DNA of 7,374 bases from Nitrospirota bacterium (GCA_021785055.1 JAJYGS010000171.1:1-7374); one strand, 5' to 3'. Counted from the stretch's first letter, positions 1 to 6,814 are shown. Translations and numbers: made by a program. The notes: generated by a model from the sequence alone, not told the origin.

Positions 1-1
1 G

Positions 2-1984
2 GTAGCATCGATGGTCGAAAAGGGGCAGGCGGAGGTCATGGGAGGCGGGTTCTACGAGCCGATACTCGCCCTGCTCCCGGACGAGGACAAGCTTGGCCAG
101 ATAAACAAGCTCTCCGATTTCGTCCTTGAGCATTTCGGGAAAAGGCCCAGGGGAATCTGGCTCGCCGAGAGGGTGTGGGAGCCGCACCTGCCCGCCGCGC
201 TGCACGACGCGGGGATAGAATATGTCGTCGTGGACGACTTCCATTTCAAGATGTCGGGCCTTAGGGACTCCGAGCTTACCGGATATTTCATAACCGAGGA
301 GCAGGGAAAGACGGTAAAGGTATTCCCCGGAAGCGAAAGGCTCCGGTATACGATTCCCTTCATGGAGCCGGAGGAGACGCTCCAATACTGGCGAGACCTG
401 CCTGACGCAGGTATTAACACGCTGTCCGTCATGGCGGACGACGGGGAGAAATTCGGCGTCTGGCCGGGGACTCATAAGTGGGTCTACGAGGAAGGCTGGA
501 TGCGCAGGTTCATCAAGGCGCTTGAGGACAACTCCGGCTGGATAGAACCCTCGACCTTCAGCGAATATATCGATTCCGAAGGCCCGCGCGGCAGGGTATA
601 TCTGCCGACGTGCTCATACATGGAGATGGGGGAGTGGTCGCTCCCGGCGGCGACGACTGTCCAGTATCAGGATTTTGTGGACGAGCTCAAAAAAGAGCCC
701 GGATACGACATAAAAAGGCTGTTCGTAAAGGGCGGCTTCTTCCGGAACTTCCTCTCGAAATATCCGGAGGCAAACGCCATGCACAAGCGGATGCTCCAGG
801 TAAGCCGCAGGGTACATGCCGGTCGACCGGCTTCGGGGGCGGGCGCGGGCGGCGAAGCGTTGGACGACCTCTGGCGCGGCCAGTGCAACGACGCATACTG
901 GCACGGCGTCTTCGGGGGCTTATACCTCCCGCACCTCCGTGACGCGGTATACCGGCACCTCATAAAGGCGGAAGTCGCCTCGGTCGGCGGACCGGCTTCG
1001 GACGGCAGGCTCTCCGTTGAGACCGCCGATTTCGACGGCGATTTATCCGACGAGGTGATGATAGCCAACAGAAATATTGCGCTGTTCATAGACCCCGGCG
1101 AGGGCGGCGCGATATACGAGCTGGACTACCGCCCCATAGCCATGAACATGATGAACACGCTCGCCAGGCGTCCGGAGGCGTACCACAGGAAACTCGCCCC
1201 GATGCAGGAAGCCGATGCAGGAGACGGAAGCCGGTCTGCCGGCTCGACCGGCGGCAGTGCGGCCACCATCCACGATAAGATGGGCGCAAAAGAGGAAGGT
1301 CTTTCTAAATATCTGCACTACGACTGGTACAGAAAGGCGTCGCTTATCGACCACTTCCTAGAAGGAGAGATGGACTTCGAGGCGTTCCGGAACGCATCGC
1401 ACAGGGAGGCGGGCGGTTTTGTAAACGGGCCGTATTCGTCAAAGGTGAAGAAGTCCGCCGACAGGGTTTCCGTTACCCTCTCCCGCACGGGAGAGGTGCA
1501 GGGACAGCCGGTGTCCGTAAAAAAGACCGTAACCGTCCGGGCCGCCGGTAGACCGGCCTCAGGCAGACCGGCCTCGGAGGAGAGCGGGTTCGACGCCGGC
1601 TATGTCATAAGGAACGAGGGAAGCGAGGAGATAAACGCGGCGTTCGGCGTGGAGTTTAATTTCTCGCTCCTTGCCGGGAACTCGCCGGACAGGTATTTCG
1701 AGATTCCGGGGCACTCCCTTAAGGCCGATAACTTCGCAAGCGCGGGAGAGCTCAACAACGTGAAGGAAGTCCGGATGACGGACGAGTGGCTGAAGTATGC
1801 CATGACGCTTTCGTTTGGCGAGCAGGCGGCGCTCTGGCGATTCCCTGTCGAGACGGTATCGCAGTCCGAATCCGGGTACGAGCGGGTATTTCAATGCGAG
1901 AGCATCGTCCCGATATGGCGGCTGACTCTCCCGCCCGGCGCGGATGTGCAGCTTTCGATAAGGTTGAAATTGGAAAGAAGGTAG
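2..1984 (+). CDS. GH57 family alpha-amylase / 4-alpha-glucanotransferase (5'-partial)
   Basis: Retaining glycoside hydrolase of family GH57, expected to cleave or transfer alpha-1,4-glucan chains (maltodextrin, glycogen, starch). The frame is open to the left window edge, so the ATG at 11 is internal and not the start. By comparison with the Thermococcus litoralis enzyme (nucleophile Glu123), about 65-70 N-terminal residues, including the HQP motif, lie outside the window. Counting from the ATG at 11: conserved GQAEVMGGGFYEP at 5-17; WLAERVWEPHLP at 50-61 with the presumed nucleophile Glu53; DDGEKFGVWPGT at 143-154 with the presumed acid/base Asp of the D-G-E motif (about 144); RGQCNDAYWHGVFGGLYLPHLR near 290-310. 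Residues from about 335 to 657 form the beta-sandwich C-terminal region seen in the amylase/glucanotransferase branch (DUF1925/DUF1926 type). No signal peptide can be judged because the N-terminus is missing. Four repeat-derived, Gly/Ala/Ser/Pro-rich inserts interrupt variable loops. The family call is secure; amylase versus transferase cannot be settled from sequence. Confidence 0.93.
   Translation, partial: VASMVEKGQAEVMGGGFYEPILALLPDEDKLGQINKLSDFVLEHFGKRPRGIWLAERVWEPHLPAALHDAGIEYVVVDDFHFKMSGLRDSELTGYFITEEQGKTVKVFPGSERLRYTIPFMEPEETLQYWRDLPDAGINTLSVMADDGEKFGVWPGTHKWVYEEGWMRRFIKALEDNSGWIEPSTFSEYIDSEGPRGRVYLPTCSYMEMGEWSLPAATTVQYQDFVDELKKEPGYDIKRLFVKGGFFRNFLSKYPEANAMHKRMLQVSRRVHAGRPASGAGAGGEALDDLWRGQCNDAYWHGVFGGLYLPHLRDAVYRHLIKAEVASVGGPASDGRLSVETADFDGDLSDEVMIANRNIALFIDPGEGGAIYELDYRPIAMNMMNTLARRPEAYHRKLAPMQEADAGDGSRSAGSTGGSAATIHDKMGAKEEGLSKYLHYDWYRKASLIDHFLEGEMDFEAFRNASHREAGGFVNGPYSSKVKKSADRVSVTLSRTGEVQGQPVSVKKTVTVRAAGRPASGRPASEESGFDAGYVIRNEGSEEINAAFGVEFNFSLLAGNSPDRYFEIPGHSLKADNFASAGELNNVKEVRMTDEWLKYAMTLSFGEQAALWRFPVETVSQSESGYERVFQCESIVPIWRLTLPPGADVQLSIRLKLERR
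818..836 (+). repeat. In-gene palindromic element, copy 1
   Basis: It contains the perfect 14-base palindrome GCCGGTCGACCGGC (818-831) followed by TTCGG. The shared core GACCGGCTTCGG is at 825-836. It is read as AGRPASG (residues 270-276 counted from the ATG at 11). It lies between the conserved blocks ending VSRRV and beginning LDDLWRGQCN, in a loop that in other GH57 enzymes is, from memory, short and variable. The following GC-rich GAGAGGE stretch may belong to the same insert. Confidence 0.65.
983..1001 (+). repeat. In-gene palindromic element, copy 2
   Basis: It matches copy 1 at 16 of 19 positions, and the core GACCGGCTTCGG (990-1001) is identical. It is read in the same frame as copy 1, giving VGGPASD (residues 325-331). 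A short inverted pair, CGGTC (981-985) and GACCG (990-994), keeps hairpin potential. It sits at the junction between the catalytic region (ending RHLIKAEVAS) and the C-terminal beta-sandwich region, where an inserted linker would be tolerated. Confidence 0.6.
1225..1255 (-). repeat. In-gene palindromic element, copy 3 (inverted, dimeric)
   Basis: Read on the minus strand it contains GACCGGCTTCCG (core, one mismatch), preceded by GGCA and further upstream by GCCGCCGGTCGA, the same arrangement as copy 4. On the + strand the arms GCCGGTC (1230-1236) and GACCGGC (1246-1252) form a perfect 7-base inverted repeat around 9 bases. Because it is inverted, its peptide is different (SRSAGSTGGS, from residue 407) while the DNA is conserved. 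It interrupts the segment between RRPEAYHRKL and IHDKMGAKEEGLSKYL. Confidence 0.6.
1541..1577 (+). repeat. In-gene palindromic element, copy 4 (tandem duplicate)
   Basis: GCCGGTAGACCGGC at 1544-1557 differs from the copy 1 palindrome by one base. A 15-base unit at 1548-1562 is repeated directly at 1563-1577 with two mismatches. The cores are at 1551-1562 and 1566-1577. The translation is GRPAS twice in a row (residues 513-522). It lies between a beta strand ending KKTVTVRA and the next one beginning GYVIRNEG, again a loop position. Confidence 0.65.
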
Positions 1985-1993
1985 AGGGGCGTT

Positions 1994-2023
1994 TGTAGGG
2001 GCGCGATTTATCGCGTCCGCGGG
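1994..2023. repeat. Intergenic hairpin, dispersed-repeat-like
   Basis: Ten bases after the GH57 stop codon, GGGCGCGAT (1999-2007) and ATCGCGTCC (2010-2018) form a 9-base stem with one G-U pair and a nominal 2-base loop. The flanking bases read TGTAGGGGCGCG. This style of imperfect palindrome resembles intergenic repeats that occur in many copies in diverse bacteria; that comparison is from memory and unverified. Only a short T run follows (2024-2027), so it is a poor intrinsic terminator, although it could protect the mRNA 3' end. Confidence 0.5.
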
Positions 2024-2054
2024 TTTTGGGTAAGATTGCGTTCCTACGGTTTTA

Positions 2055-2070
2055 TAGTCAGTTAAGACTA
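2055..2070. promoter_or_regulatory. Small dyad upstream of the VCBS gene
   Basis: TAGTC (2055-2059) and GACTA (2066-2070) flank a 6-base AT-rich spacer in the only AT-rich part of this intergenic region, immediately before the ribosome binding site. It overlaps a possible -10 hexamer TATAGT (2053-2058), but no convincing -35 box lies at the right distance. It could be an operator or a leader hairpin, or be chance. Confidence 0.2.
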
Positions 2071-2076
2071 AGAGGG
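2071..2076 (+). promoter_or_regulatory. Ribosome binding site of the VCBS gene
   Basis: AGAGGG lies 5 bases before the ATG at 2082. It supports this start, which also gives a complete signal peptide. Confidence 0.55.
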
Positions 2077-2081
2077 TTTTT

Positions 2082-3941
2082 ATGAGAAAGTTTTTCGCTG
2101 TCCCGGCGGCGTTTGTAATTATCCCGGCGGTTTTCTCCATCCTGGCGCTTGGCGTTCCACGGGCGATGGCGGCGCCTGAAGTATTCACGTCCTCTACGAC
2201 GGTGGATACCGTAGACAGTATGGCGGGCAGGGTTCTTCGGCATTTCCCGCGCGCGGAGGGCAAGGTAACCGCCGCGGACGAAAAGACCGTAACAGTGGAC
2301 ATAGGCGCGAAAGACGGCCTCGCGATGGGGATGGAGGTATACCTCTTCCGCCCCGGAAGGCCGATATTCCACCCCGTAACGAAGGCCGTACTCGGCTACC
2401 GGGAGCTCTCGCTTGGGAGCTTTATCGTGGACAAGCTCGGCGCCCATGAAGCCTCCGGCAGGATAAAGAAGCTCCTTGCCACGCGGATAATAGCGGGCGA
2501 TACGGCAAGGCTCTCCACCAGAAAAACGAAGCTCCTCTTCGTCTCCGGGGGCGACCCAGGCAGGCTTGTGCAGGACAGGCTCCTGCATATCCTCCGAAGC
2601 TCCGGACGGTTCGACATGCTTGGTGTGAAGGAACTCCCGAAGCCCGCCGTGAAGGGTGATATTGCCGCCCTCGCAAAGGCAAGCGGCGCGGAAGATATTG
2701 TAACGCTTTCGACGTCGCCTACTAAAAGGCCCGACAGGACGAAGGTCGAAATAGCCCTTTACGCCCCGGACGGGACGCAGGCGGAAGACCTCTCCTCGCT
2801 CGTGGATTCGACGAGCAGCGTCTACAAGGCACAGGAGATGGACATCCCGCTCGTCATAGAAGAGCGGCGGGATTTCTTCCACATGGACGAACTGCCCTAC
2901 AGGGCGAAACACATGGCCGCCGGGAATATAATGGGAGACGGCAAGACCGAGCTTGCAATATCCACCGGCGACCGGATAATCGTCTACAGGCTCGAAAAGG
3001 GCGTCCTGCACGAGCTATGGCGCGAGCCGGATGCGCACCGCGCCGCGCAGCTCGACGTCGAATGCGCGGACATCGACGGGGACGGGAAAGACGAGATATA
3101 CGTGACGGCATACGGCCAGGGACGCGCGCAGTCGTATGTCATAAAATACGACGGGAAAGACTTCAGGAAGGTATACGGCCCCTCGCCCGTCCTCTTTCGC
3201 GTGCTCGACATGCCGGACGGGAAAAAGAAGCTCCTCACCACCAGCGTCGGCATGGACTCGCCCTACTCCGGGATTATCTATCAGTCCGTATGGAAGAGAG
3301 GCAGGCTCGTGAGGAAGGGCAGGTTCAAGCTGCCGTCGAGGATACAGGACCCGTACGGCTTTGCGATACTCGACGTGCCCGGAAAGAACAAGCAGGGCAA
3401 AAAGACCGCCGTCCCGCTTTACGTGTGGGTGAACGGCGACGACTACGTGGAGGTGCTCGACCAAAGCGGGAAGAAGCTCTGGGAGAGCGGCGAGCGCTAC
3501 GGCGGGTACGACAATTTCTTTGAAGTAAAAAGGAAGGGCATGATGCTCGCGGGCGCTGACGACCGGGGGAAGGTCAAGGGCAGGGTCATCGTCCGCAAGG
3601 GGCCGGAAGGCGAAAAAGAGGTTATAATAACCAGGAACAACGCCGCGACGAACATCATCCGGCGCTGGCACGGCTACAGCGGCGCGGAGATATATTCCTT
3701 TGTCTGGGACGGCAGGGGCCTCCGGCAGAAATGGAGCGTAAAGAACATCGGGGGGTACTTAGCCGACATTTACGTCGGCGACGTGCTGAACGACGGCAGG
3801 GAAGATATTGCCATAATCACGGACCCGACCTTCGAGCTGGAGCACAAGTCTAAACTTAACCCGATGGGCGGGGTGTCGTCCATGACGAGCGGCCTTTCGA
3901 GCCGCGCGAAGTTCCTGTTGTATAAGGTTCCGCAGAGGTAG
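2082..3941 (+). CDS. Exported FG-GAP/VCBS-repeat protein with FlgT-like N-terminal domain
   Basis: A 619-residue protein of unknown function, predicted to act outside the cytoplasm. The start is backed by AGAGGG five bases upstream and by a signal peptide: Arg-Lys at 2-3, a hydrophobic stretch at about 4-25, and AMA followed by A as a signal peptidase I site after residue 30. I see no lipobox Cys. Residues about 58-145 (from AEGKVTAADEKTVTVDIG to GDTARL) resemble the small beta-barrel domain of FlgT-type flagellar assembly proteins. Residues about 150-250 form an alpha/beta segment (KLLFVSGGDPGRLVQDRLL) that I cannot name. From about 275 on, FG-GAP/VCBS-like blades appear: GNIMGDGKTELAI (281-293), the best calcium loop DIDGDGKDE (330-338), and GDVLNDGREDIAII near 566-579. 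These suggest a partial beta-propeller. It stands between the GH57 gene and the uppS operon, with gaps of 97 and 75 bases, and may be its own transcription unit. A role in surface binding or envelope assembly is a guess. Confidence 0.85.
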   Translation: MRKFFAVPAAFVIIPAVFSILALGVPRAMAAPEVFTSSTTVDTVDSMAGRVLRHFPRAEGKVTAADEKTVTVDIGAKDGLAMGMEVYLFRPGRPIFHPVTKAVLGYRELSLGSFIVDKLGAHEASGRIKKLLATRIIAGDTARLSTRKTKLLFVSGGDPGRLVQDRLLHILRSSGRFDMLGVKELPKPAVKGDIAALAKASGAEDIVTLSTSPTKRPDRTKVEIALYAPDGTQAEDLSSLVDSTSSVYKAQEMDIPLVIEERRDFFHMDELPYRAKHMAAGNIMGDGKTELAISTGDRIIVYRLEKGVLHELWREPDAHRAAQLDVECADIDGDGKDEIYVTAYGQGRAQSYVIKYDGKDFRKVYGPSPVLFRVLDMPDGKKKLLTTSVGMDSPYSGIIYQSVWKRGRLVRKGRFKLPSRIQDPYGFAILDVPGKNKQGKKTAVPLYVWVNGDDYVEVLDQSGKKLWESGERYGGYDNFFEVKRKGMMLAGADDRGKVKGRVIVRKGPEGEKEVIITRNNAATNIIRRWHGYSGAEIYSFVWDGRGLRQKWSVKNIGGYLADIYVGDVLNDGREDIAIITDPTFELEHKSKLNPMGGVSSMTSGLSSRAKFLLYKVPQR

Positions 3942-3965
3942 CCGGGCGGGCGGGGGCAGGCGCAT

Positions 3966-3994
3966 GCGGGCCGATGAAACTATCCCGCGGTTTT
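3966..3994 (+). terminator. Weak terminator-like hairpin before uppS
   Basis: GCGGG (3966-3970) pairs with CCCGC (3984-3988) across a 13-base loop and is followed by GG and TTTT (3991-3994). The stem is short and the loop large, so termination would be weak at best. It is the only structure I see in the 75-base gap. Confidence 0.18.
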
Positions 3995-4005
3995 CGATGC
4001 CGTTT

Positions 4006-4010
4006 AGAGG
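4006..4010 (+). promoter_or_regulatory. Ribosome binding site deciding the TTG start of uppS
   Basis: AGAGG lies 6 bases before TTG at 4017. An in-frame TAG at 4005-4007 excludes any earlier start. The first in-frame ATG (4110) would begin only five residues before the catalytic Asp, so the TTG is favoured. Confidence 0.6.
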
Positions 4011-4016
4011 CAGGAC

Positions 4017-4808
4017 TTGGAACATACGCTGACTCAGATAAAAGACTATGCGGATTTGACGGTCGCCGAGCTTGCGGCACTGGTTGACTCTCTGCGCCTG
4101 CCCAGGCACATGGCGATAATAATGGACGGGAACGGCAGATGGGCCGCAAGGCGCGGGCTTCCGAGGATTGCCGGACACAAGAAGGGCATGGAGGTCGTGC
4201 ACGAGGTGGTTGAGACCTGCGCGAGGCTTGGCGTCCCGGCGCTCACGCTCTACGCCTTTTCGACGGAGAACTGGAAGAGGCCGCCGCTCGAGGTGTCCTT
4301 TCTGATGTCGCTCCTTACGCTCTACCTCCGGCAGGAGCTTTCGCTTATGAAGAGGGAGAACATCCGCTTCTCCACAATCGGGCGAGTGGAAGACCTCCCT
4401 GCTGAGGCGCGGGCCTGGATAGAAAAGGCAAAGACCGAGACCGCCGGGAATACCGGCATGGTGCTCGACTTGGCTCTCTCATACGGCGGGAGATGGGAGA
4501 TAATCGAGGCGGCGAAGAAGATTGCGGCGGATATAAAATCCGGGAAGATGGAGCCGTCCGCCCTGGACGAGCGGACTTTCTCAGGGTATCTCGACACGAG
4601 GGGCATGCCTGAGCTCGATCTTGTCATAAGGACGTCCGGAGAGCGGAGGGTCTCTAACTTCCTGCTCTGGCAGATGGCGTACGCGGAGCTTTATTTCACG
4701 GAGGCGCTCTGGCCGGACTTCACGCAGAGAGACCTCCTGATTGCCATACTCGATTACCAGGGAAGACAGAGGCGTTTTGGGAAGACATCCGAGCAACTGG
4801 GGAGTTAA
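4017..4808 (+). CDS. uppS: Isoprenyl transferase (undecaprenyl diphosphate synthase)
   Basis: A cis-prenyltransferase that extends farnesyl diphosphate with isopentenyl diphosphate to make undecaprenyl diphosphate, the lipid carrier for peptidoglycan and surface polysaccharides. It is a 263-residue protein, near the usual family length. Visible motifs are HMAIIMDGNGRWA (31-43) with the Mg-binding catalytic Asp37; the GHKKG stretch (53-57); LYAFSTENWKRP (78-89) with the conserved Ser-x-Glu-Asn; LALSYGGRWEI (152-162); and the substrate-binding block DLVIRTSGERRVSNFLLWQ (201-219) with Arg205, Arg211 and Ser213. It starts with TTG, giving a roughly 30-residue leader before the catalytic core, somewhat longer than in E. 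coli. Its stop codon abuts the cdsA start, so it is the first visible gene of the uppS-cdsA-dxr-rseP operon. The pyrH-frr pair often found just upstream is absent here. The prenyl chain length is inferred from family and context. Confidence 0.96.
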   Translation: MEHTLTQIKDYADLTVAELAALVDSLRLPRHMAIIMDGNGRWAARRGLPRIAGHKKGMEVVHEVVETCARLGVPALTLYAFSTENWKRPPLEVSFLMSLLTLYLRQELSLMKRENIRFSTIGRVEDLPAEARAWIEKAKTETAGNTGMVLDLALSYGGRWEIIEAAKKIAADIKSGKMEPSALDERTFSGYLDTRGMPELDLVIRTSGERRVSNFLLWQMAYAELYFTEALWPDFTQRDLLIAILDYQGRQRRFGKTSEQLGS

Positions 4809-5669
4809 ATGGGCTACAAAAGGGTTCTGACGGCAGTTTTCGCGATACCGCTGCTCTTCCTCGTCGTGCAGTACGCGGGGCCGCTGGCGTTCTTTTTCCT
4901 GACTCTCTCCGGCGTCATGGTCGGCCTCTACGAGTTCTACAGGATGTTCAAGAACAGCGGCTACAGGCCGCAGACGTTCGTTGGGATGTTCGTCGGAGCG
5001 CTGGTAATCGGCGGGTTTTACGTAGGGGCGGAGATACCGGACTGGCCGTACGCGACGGTATTCTCCCCGGACGTCATGGTCGCTTTCGCGTTCGTCGTCG
5101 CGCTTCTCTTCAGGCTCTTTTCCCGCAAGGACATAAACGGCGCGCTGGTGGACGTCGCCATTACGTTTACCGGCGTGGTCTACGTCGCATGGCTCTCGGC
5201 ATATGCAATCCTGCTTCGCGCCTGGAAGACGCCCGACGTGGACGGGCGCGAGCTCGTCTTCTTCCTCTTCGCCGTCACGTGGGCGACGGACACGGGGGCA
5301 TACTACATCGGCAGCCGCTTCGGCAGGAAAAAACTTTATCAGAAGATAAGCCCGAAGAAGTCCTGGGAGGGCGCCGTCGGCGGCCTCCTGGCGGGCGTGG
5401 GCATGTCGCTCGTCTGCCGGGTGTGGTTCTACCGCGCGCTTCCCCTGCACGACGCCATAGGGCTTGGGATAGTCCTTGGGATTGTCGGGCAGGTGGGGGA
5501 CCTTGCCGAGTCCATGATAAAAAGGAGCGCAAGGACGAAGGACTCCGGCGGCATATTCCCCGGGCACGGCGGCTTCCTCGACAGGGTGGACAGCATGCTC
5601 TTGAACGCCCCGGCGCTTTACTACTACACCCTGGTCGAACTCTCCGCAAAGGCCATATCGCTGAAATGA
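4809..5669 (+). CDS. cdsA: Phosphatidate cytidylyltransferase (CDP-diglyceride synthase)
   Basis: An integral inner-membrane enzyme that condenses phosphatidic acid with CTP to form CDP-diacylglycerol, the branch point for bacterial phospholipids. It is 286 residues, close to the 285 of E. coli CdsA. About seven or eight hydrophobic segments can be seen, for example near residues 4-21, 22-40, 57-75, 80-95, 115-135 and 140-160. The family signature is complete at 235-262: S-x-x-K-R-x4-K-D-S-G-G, then PGHGGFLDRVDS, with the conserved acidic residues in the D-R-x-D end. ATG directly follows the uppS stop codon (TAAATG), and GGGGAG at 4799-4804 inside uppS acts as ribosome binding site, so translation is likely coupled. 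Its last bases overlap the dxr start (ATGA). The Cys and His content is ordinary and nothing is truncated. Confidence 0.96.
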   Translation: MGYKRVLTAVFAIPLLFLVVQYAGPLAFFFLTLSGVMVGLYEFYRMFKNSGYRPQTFVGMFVGALVIGGFYVGAEIPDWPYATVFSPDVMVAFAFVVALLFRLFSRKDINGALVDVAITFTGVVYVAWLSAYAILLRAWKTPDVDGRELVFFLFAVTWATDTGAYYIGSRFGRKKLYQKISPKKSWEGAVGGLLAGVGMSLVCRVWFYRALPLHDAIGLGIVLGIVGQVGDLAESMIKRSARTKDSGGIFPGHGGFLDRVDSMLLNAPALYYYTLVELSAKAISLK

Positions 5670-6814
5670 AAAATCTATCCATACTCGGCTGCACAGGCTC
5701 AATAGGCGTAAACACACTCGACGTGGCGCGCCGGTTCCCGGAGAGGTTTCGCGTCATGGCGCTTTCCTGCGGCGCGAACGTAAGCCTCGTGGAGGCCCAG
5801 GCGCGGGAGTTCTCTCCTGAGATTGTCGCGGTGCGGGACAGGAAGGCCGCCGTCATGCTTAAAAAACGCCTGGGCGGAGGCGTCCGCGTGCTGCACGGCG
5901 TCGAGGGGCTTGTGGAGGCGGCCTCGCTCGACGGCGTTGACATGGTAGTTTCGAGCATCGTCGGCGCGGCGGGCCTTGTTCCCACGATGGCCGCGATAGA
6001 GTCCGGCAAGGACATCGCCCTTGCAAACAAGGAAACGCTCGTCTGCGCCGGTTCGTTGGTTATGGATGCGGTAAAGCGCAACGGCGTAAAACTCCTGCCC
6101 GTGGACAGTGAGCATTCCGCCATATTCCAGTCCATGAAGGGCCACAGGAAAACAGACCTCGCGCGCCTGACGCTTACGGCTTCCGGCGGGCCTTTCAGGG
6201 AATACCCTGCGGAGAGGCTCAAGGGAGTGAAGCCCGAGGACGCCCTGAAGCACCCGAACTGGGAGATGGGTAAAAAAATAACCATAGACTCCGCGACCCT
6301 TATGAACAAGGGCCTTGAGGTCATCGAGGCCAGGTGGCTCTTCGACGTCGGGCCTGAGAGGATATCCGTGCTCGTCCATCCCCAGAGCATCATACACTCC
6401 ATGGCCGAGTTCATAGACGGCTCCGTAATCGCCCAGCTCGGCGTCCCGGACATGCGCGGGCCTATATCTTACGCGCTCGGCTATCCCGGAAGGCTGAAGA
6501 AGAACATACCCGGCCTCGACCTCTCCAAGATCGGGCGCCTTACGTTTACGGAGCCGGACGCGGAGAAATTCCCGTGCCTCTCCCACGCGTTCGACGCCCT
6601 CGATGCGGGCGGGACGATGACGGCGGTATTGAACGCCGCGAATGAAGTCGCCGTGCAGGCATTCCTCGACGAAAAAATCGGCTTCATGGACATCCCGGCG
6701 CTCATAAGGAAGGTCATGGACGGACACAAGCCCTGGGAGCCTTCGTCCGTGGAAGAGGTGCTCTCGGCGGACAAGTGGGCGAGGGGCGCGGCGATAAAGC
6801 TGGCGAAGGGATGA
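5666..6814 (+). CDS. dxr: 1-deoxy-D-xylulose 5-phosphate reductoisomerase
   Basis: A cytosolic NADPH-dependent enzyme that converts 1-deoxy-D-xylulose 5-phosphate to 2-C-methyl-D-erythritol 4-phosphate, the committed step of the MEP isoprenoid pathway and the target of fosmidomycin. It has 382 residues (E. coli 398). Motifs: NADPH-binding GCTGSIG (8-14); LANKETLV (119-126); metal ligands in PVDSEHSAIFQ, Asp147 and Glu149; TASGGPF; the mobile active-site loop HPNWEMG (196-202); and the third metal ligand in NKGLE, Glu218. The active site looks complete. It is shorter than the E. coli enzyme mainly between the DSE motif and TASGGPF, where only a short GHRKTDLARLTL segment remains. The ATG at 5666 overlaps the cdsA stop in ATGA, a sign of coupled translation. 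The frame stays open for 477 bases further upstream, but that part overlaps cdsA and has no family similarity. Confidence 0.97.
   Translation: MKNLSILGCTGSIGVNTLDVARRFPERFRVMALSCGANVSLVEAQAREFSPEIVAVRDRKAAVMLKKRLGGGVRVLHGVEGLVEAASLDGVDMVVSSIVGAAGLVPTMAAIESGKDIALANKETLVCAGSLVMDAVKRNGVKLLPVDSEHSAIFQSMKGHRKTDLARLTLTASGGPFREYPAERLKGVKPEDALKHPNWEMGKKITIDSATLMNKGLEVIEARWLFDVGPERISVLVHPQSIIHSMAEFIDGSVIAQLGVPDMRGPISYALGYPGRLKKNIPGLDLSKIGRLTFTEPDAEKFPCLSHAFDALDAGGTMTAVLNAANEVAVQAFLDEKIGFMDIPALIRKVMDGHKPWEPSSVEEVLSADKWARGAAIKLAKG

Noticed and set aside
610..942. Second + strand frame inside the GH57 gene (110 codons)
   Set aside because: It overlaps conserved GH57 blocks in the real frame, and the product is Arg/Gly-rich without motifs. 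The GH57 frame is unbroken, so no frameshift needs explaining.
2036..2058. TTGCGT plus TATAGT as a sigma-70 promoter
   Set aside because: The spacing between the two hexamers is only 11 bases, well below the usual 16-18, and no better -35 box is present.
2058..3011. Long minus-strand open frame (317 codons) opposite the VCBS gene
   Set aside because: It is a by-product of GC-rich codon use on the + strand. The translation is rich in Arg, Gly and Pro, has no recognisable domain, and the + strand frame has a signal peptide and motifs.
3961..3968. CGCATGCG palindrome between the VCBS gene and uppS
   Set aside because: An isolated 8-base palindrome is expected by chance in GC-rich DNA and is unrelated to the in-gene elements.
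5189..5665. Upstream extension of the dxr frame inside cdsA
   Set aside because: The translation is Arg-rich and unlike any Dxr N-terminus. The NADPH-binding GCTGSIG motif begins seven residues after the ATG at 5666, as expected for the family.
4581..5717. Long minus-strand open frame (378 codons) opposite uppS and cdsA
   Set aside because: It spans two well-identified + strand genes and their junction. The sequence is low-complexity Arg/Glu/Val/His-rich with no family motif.
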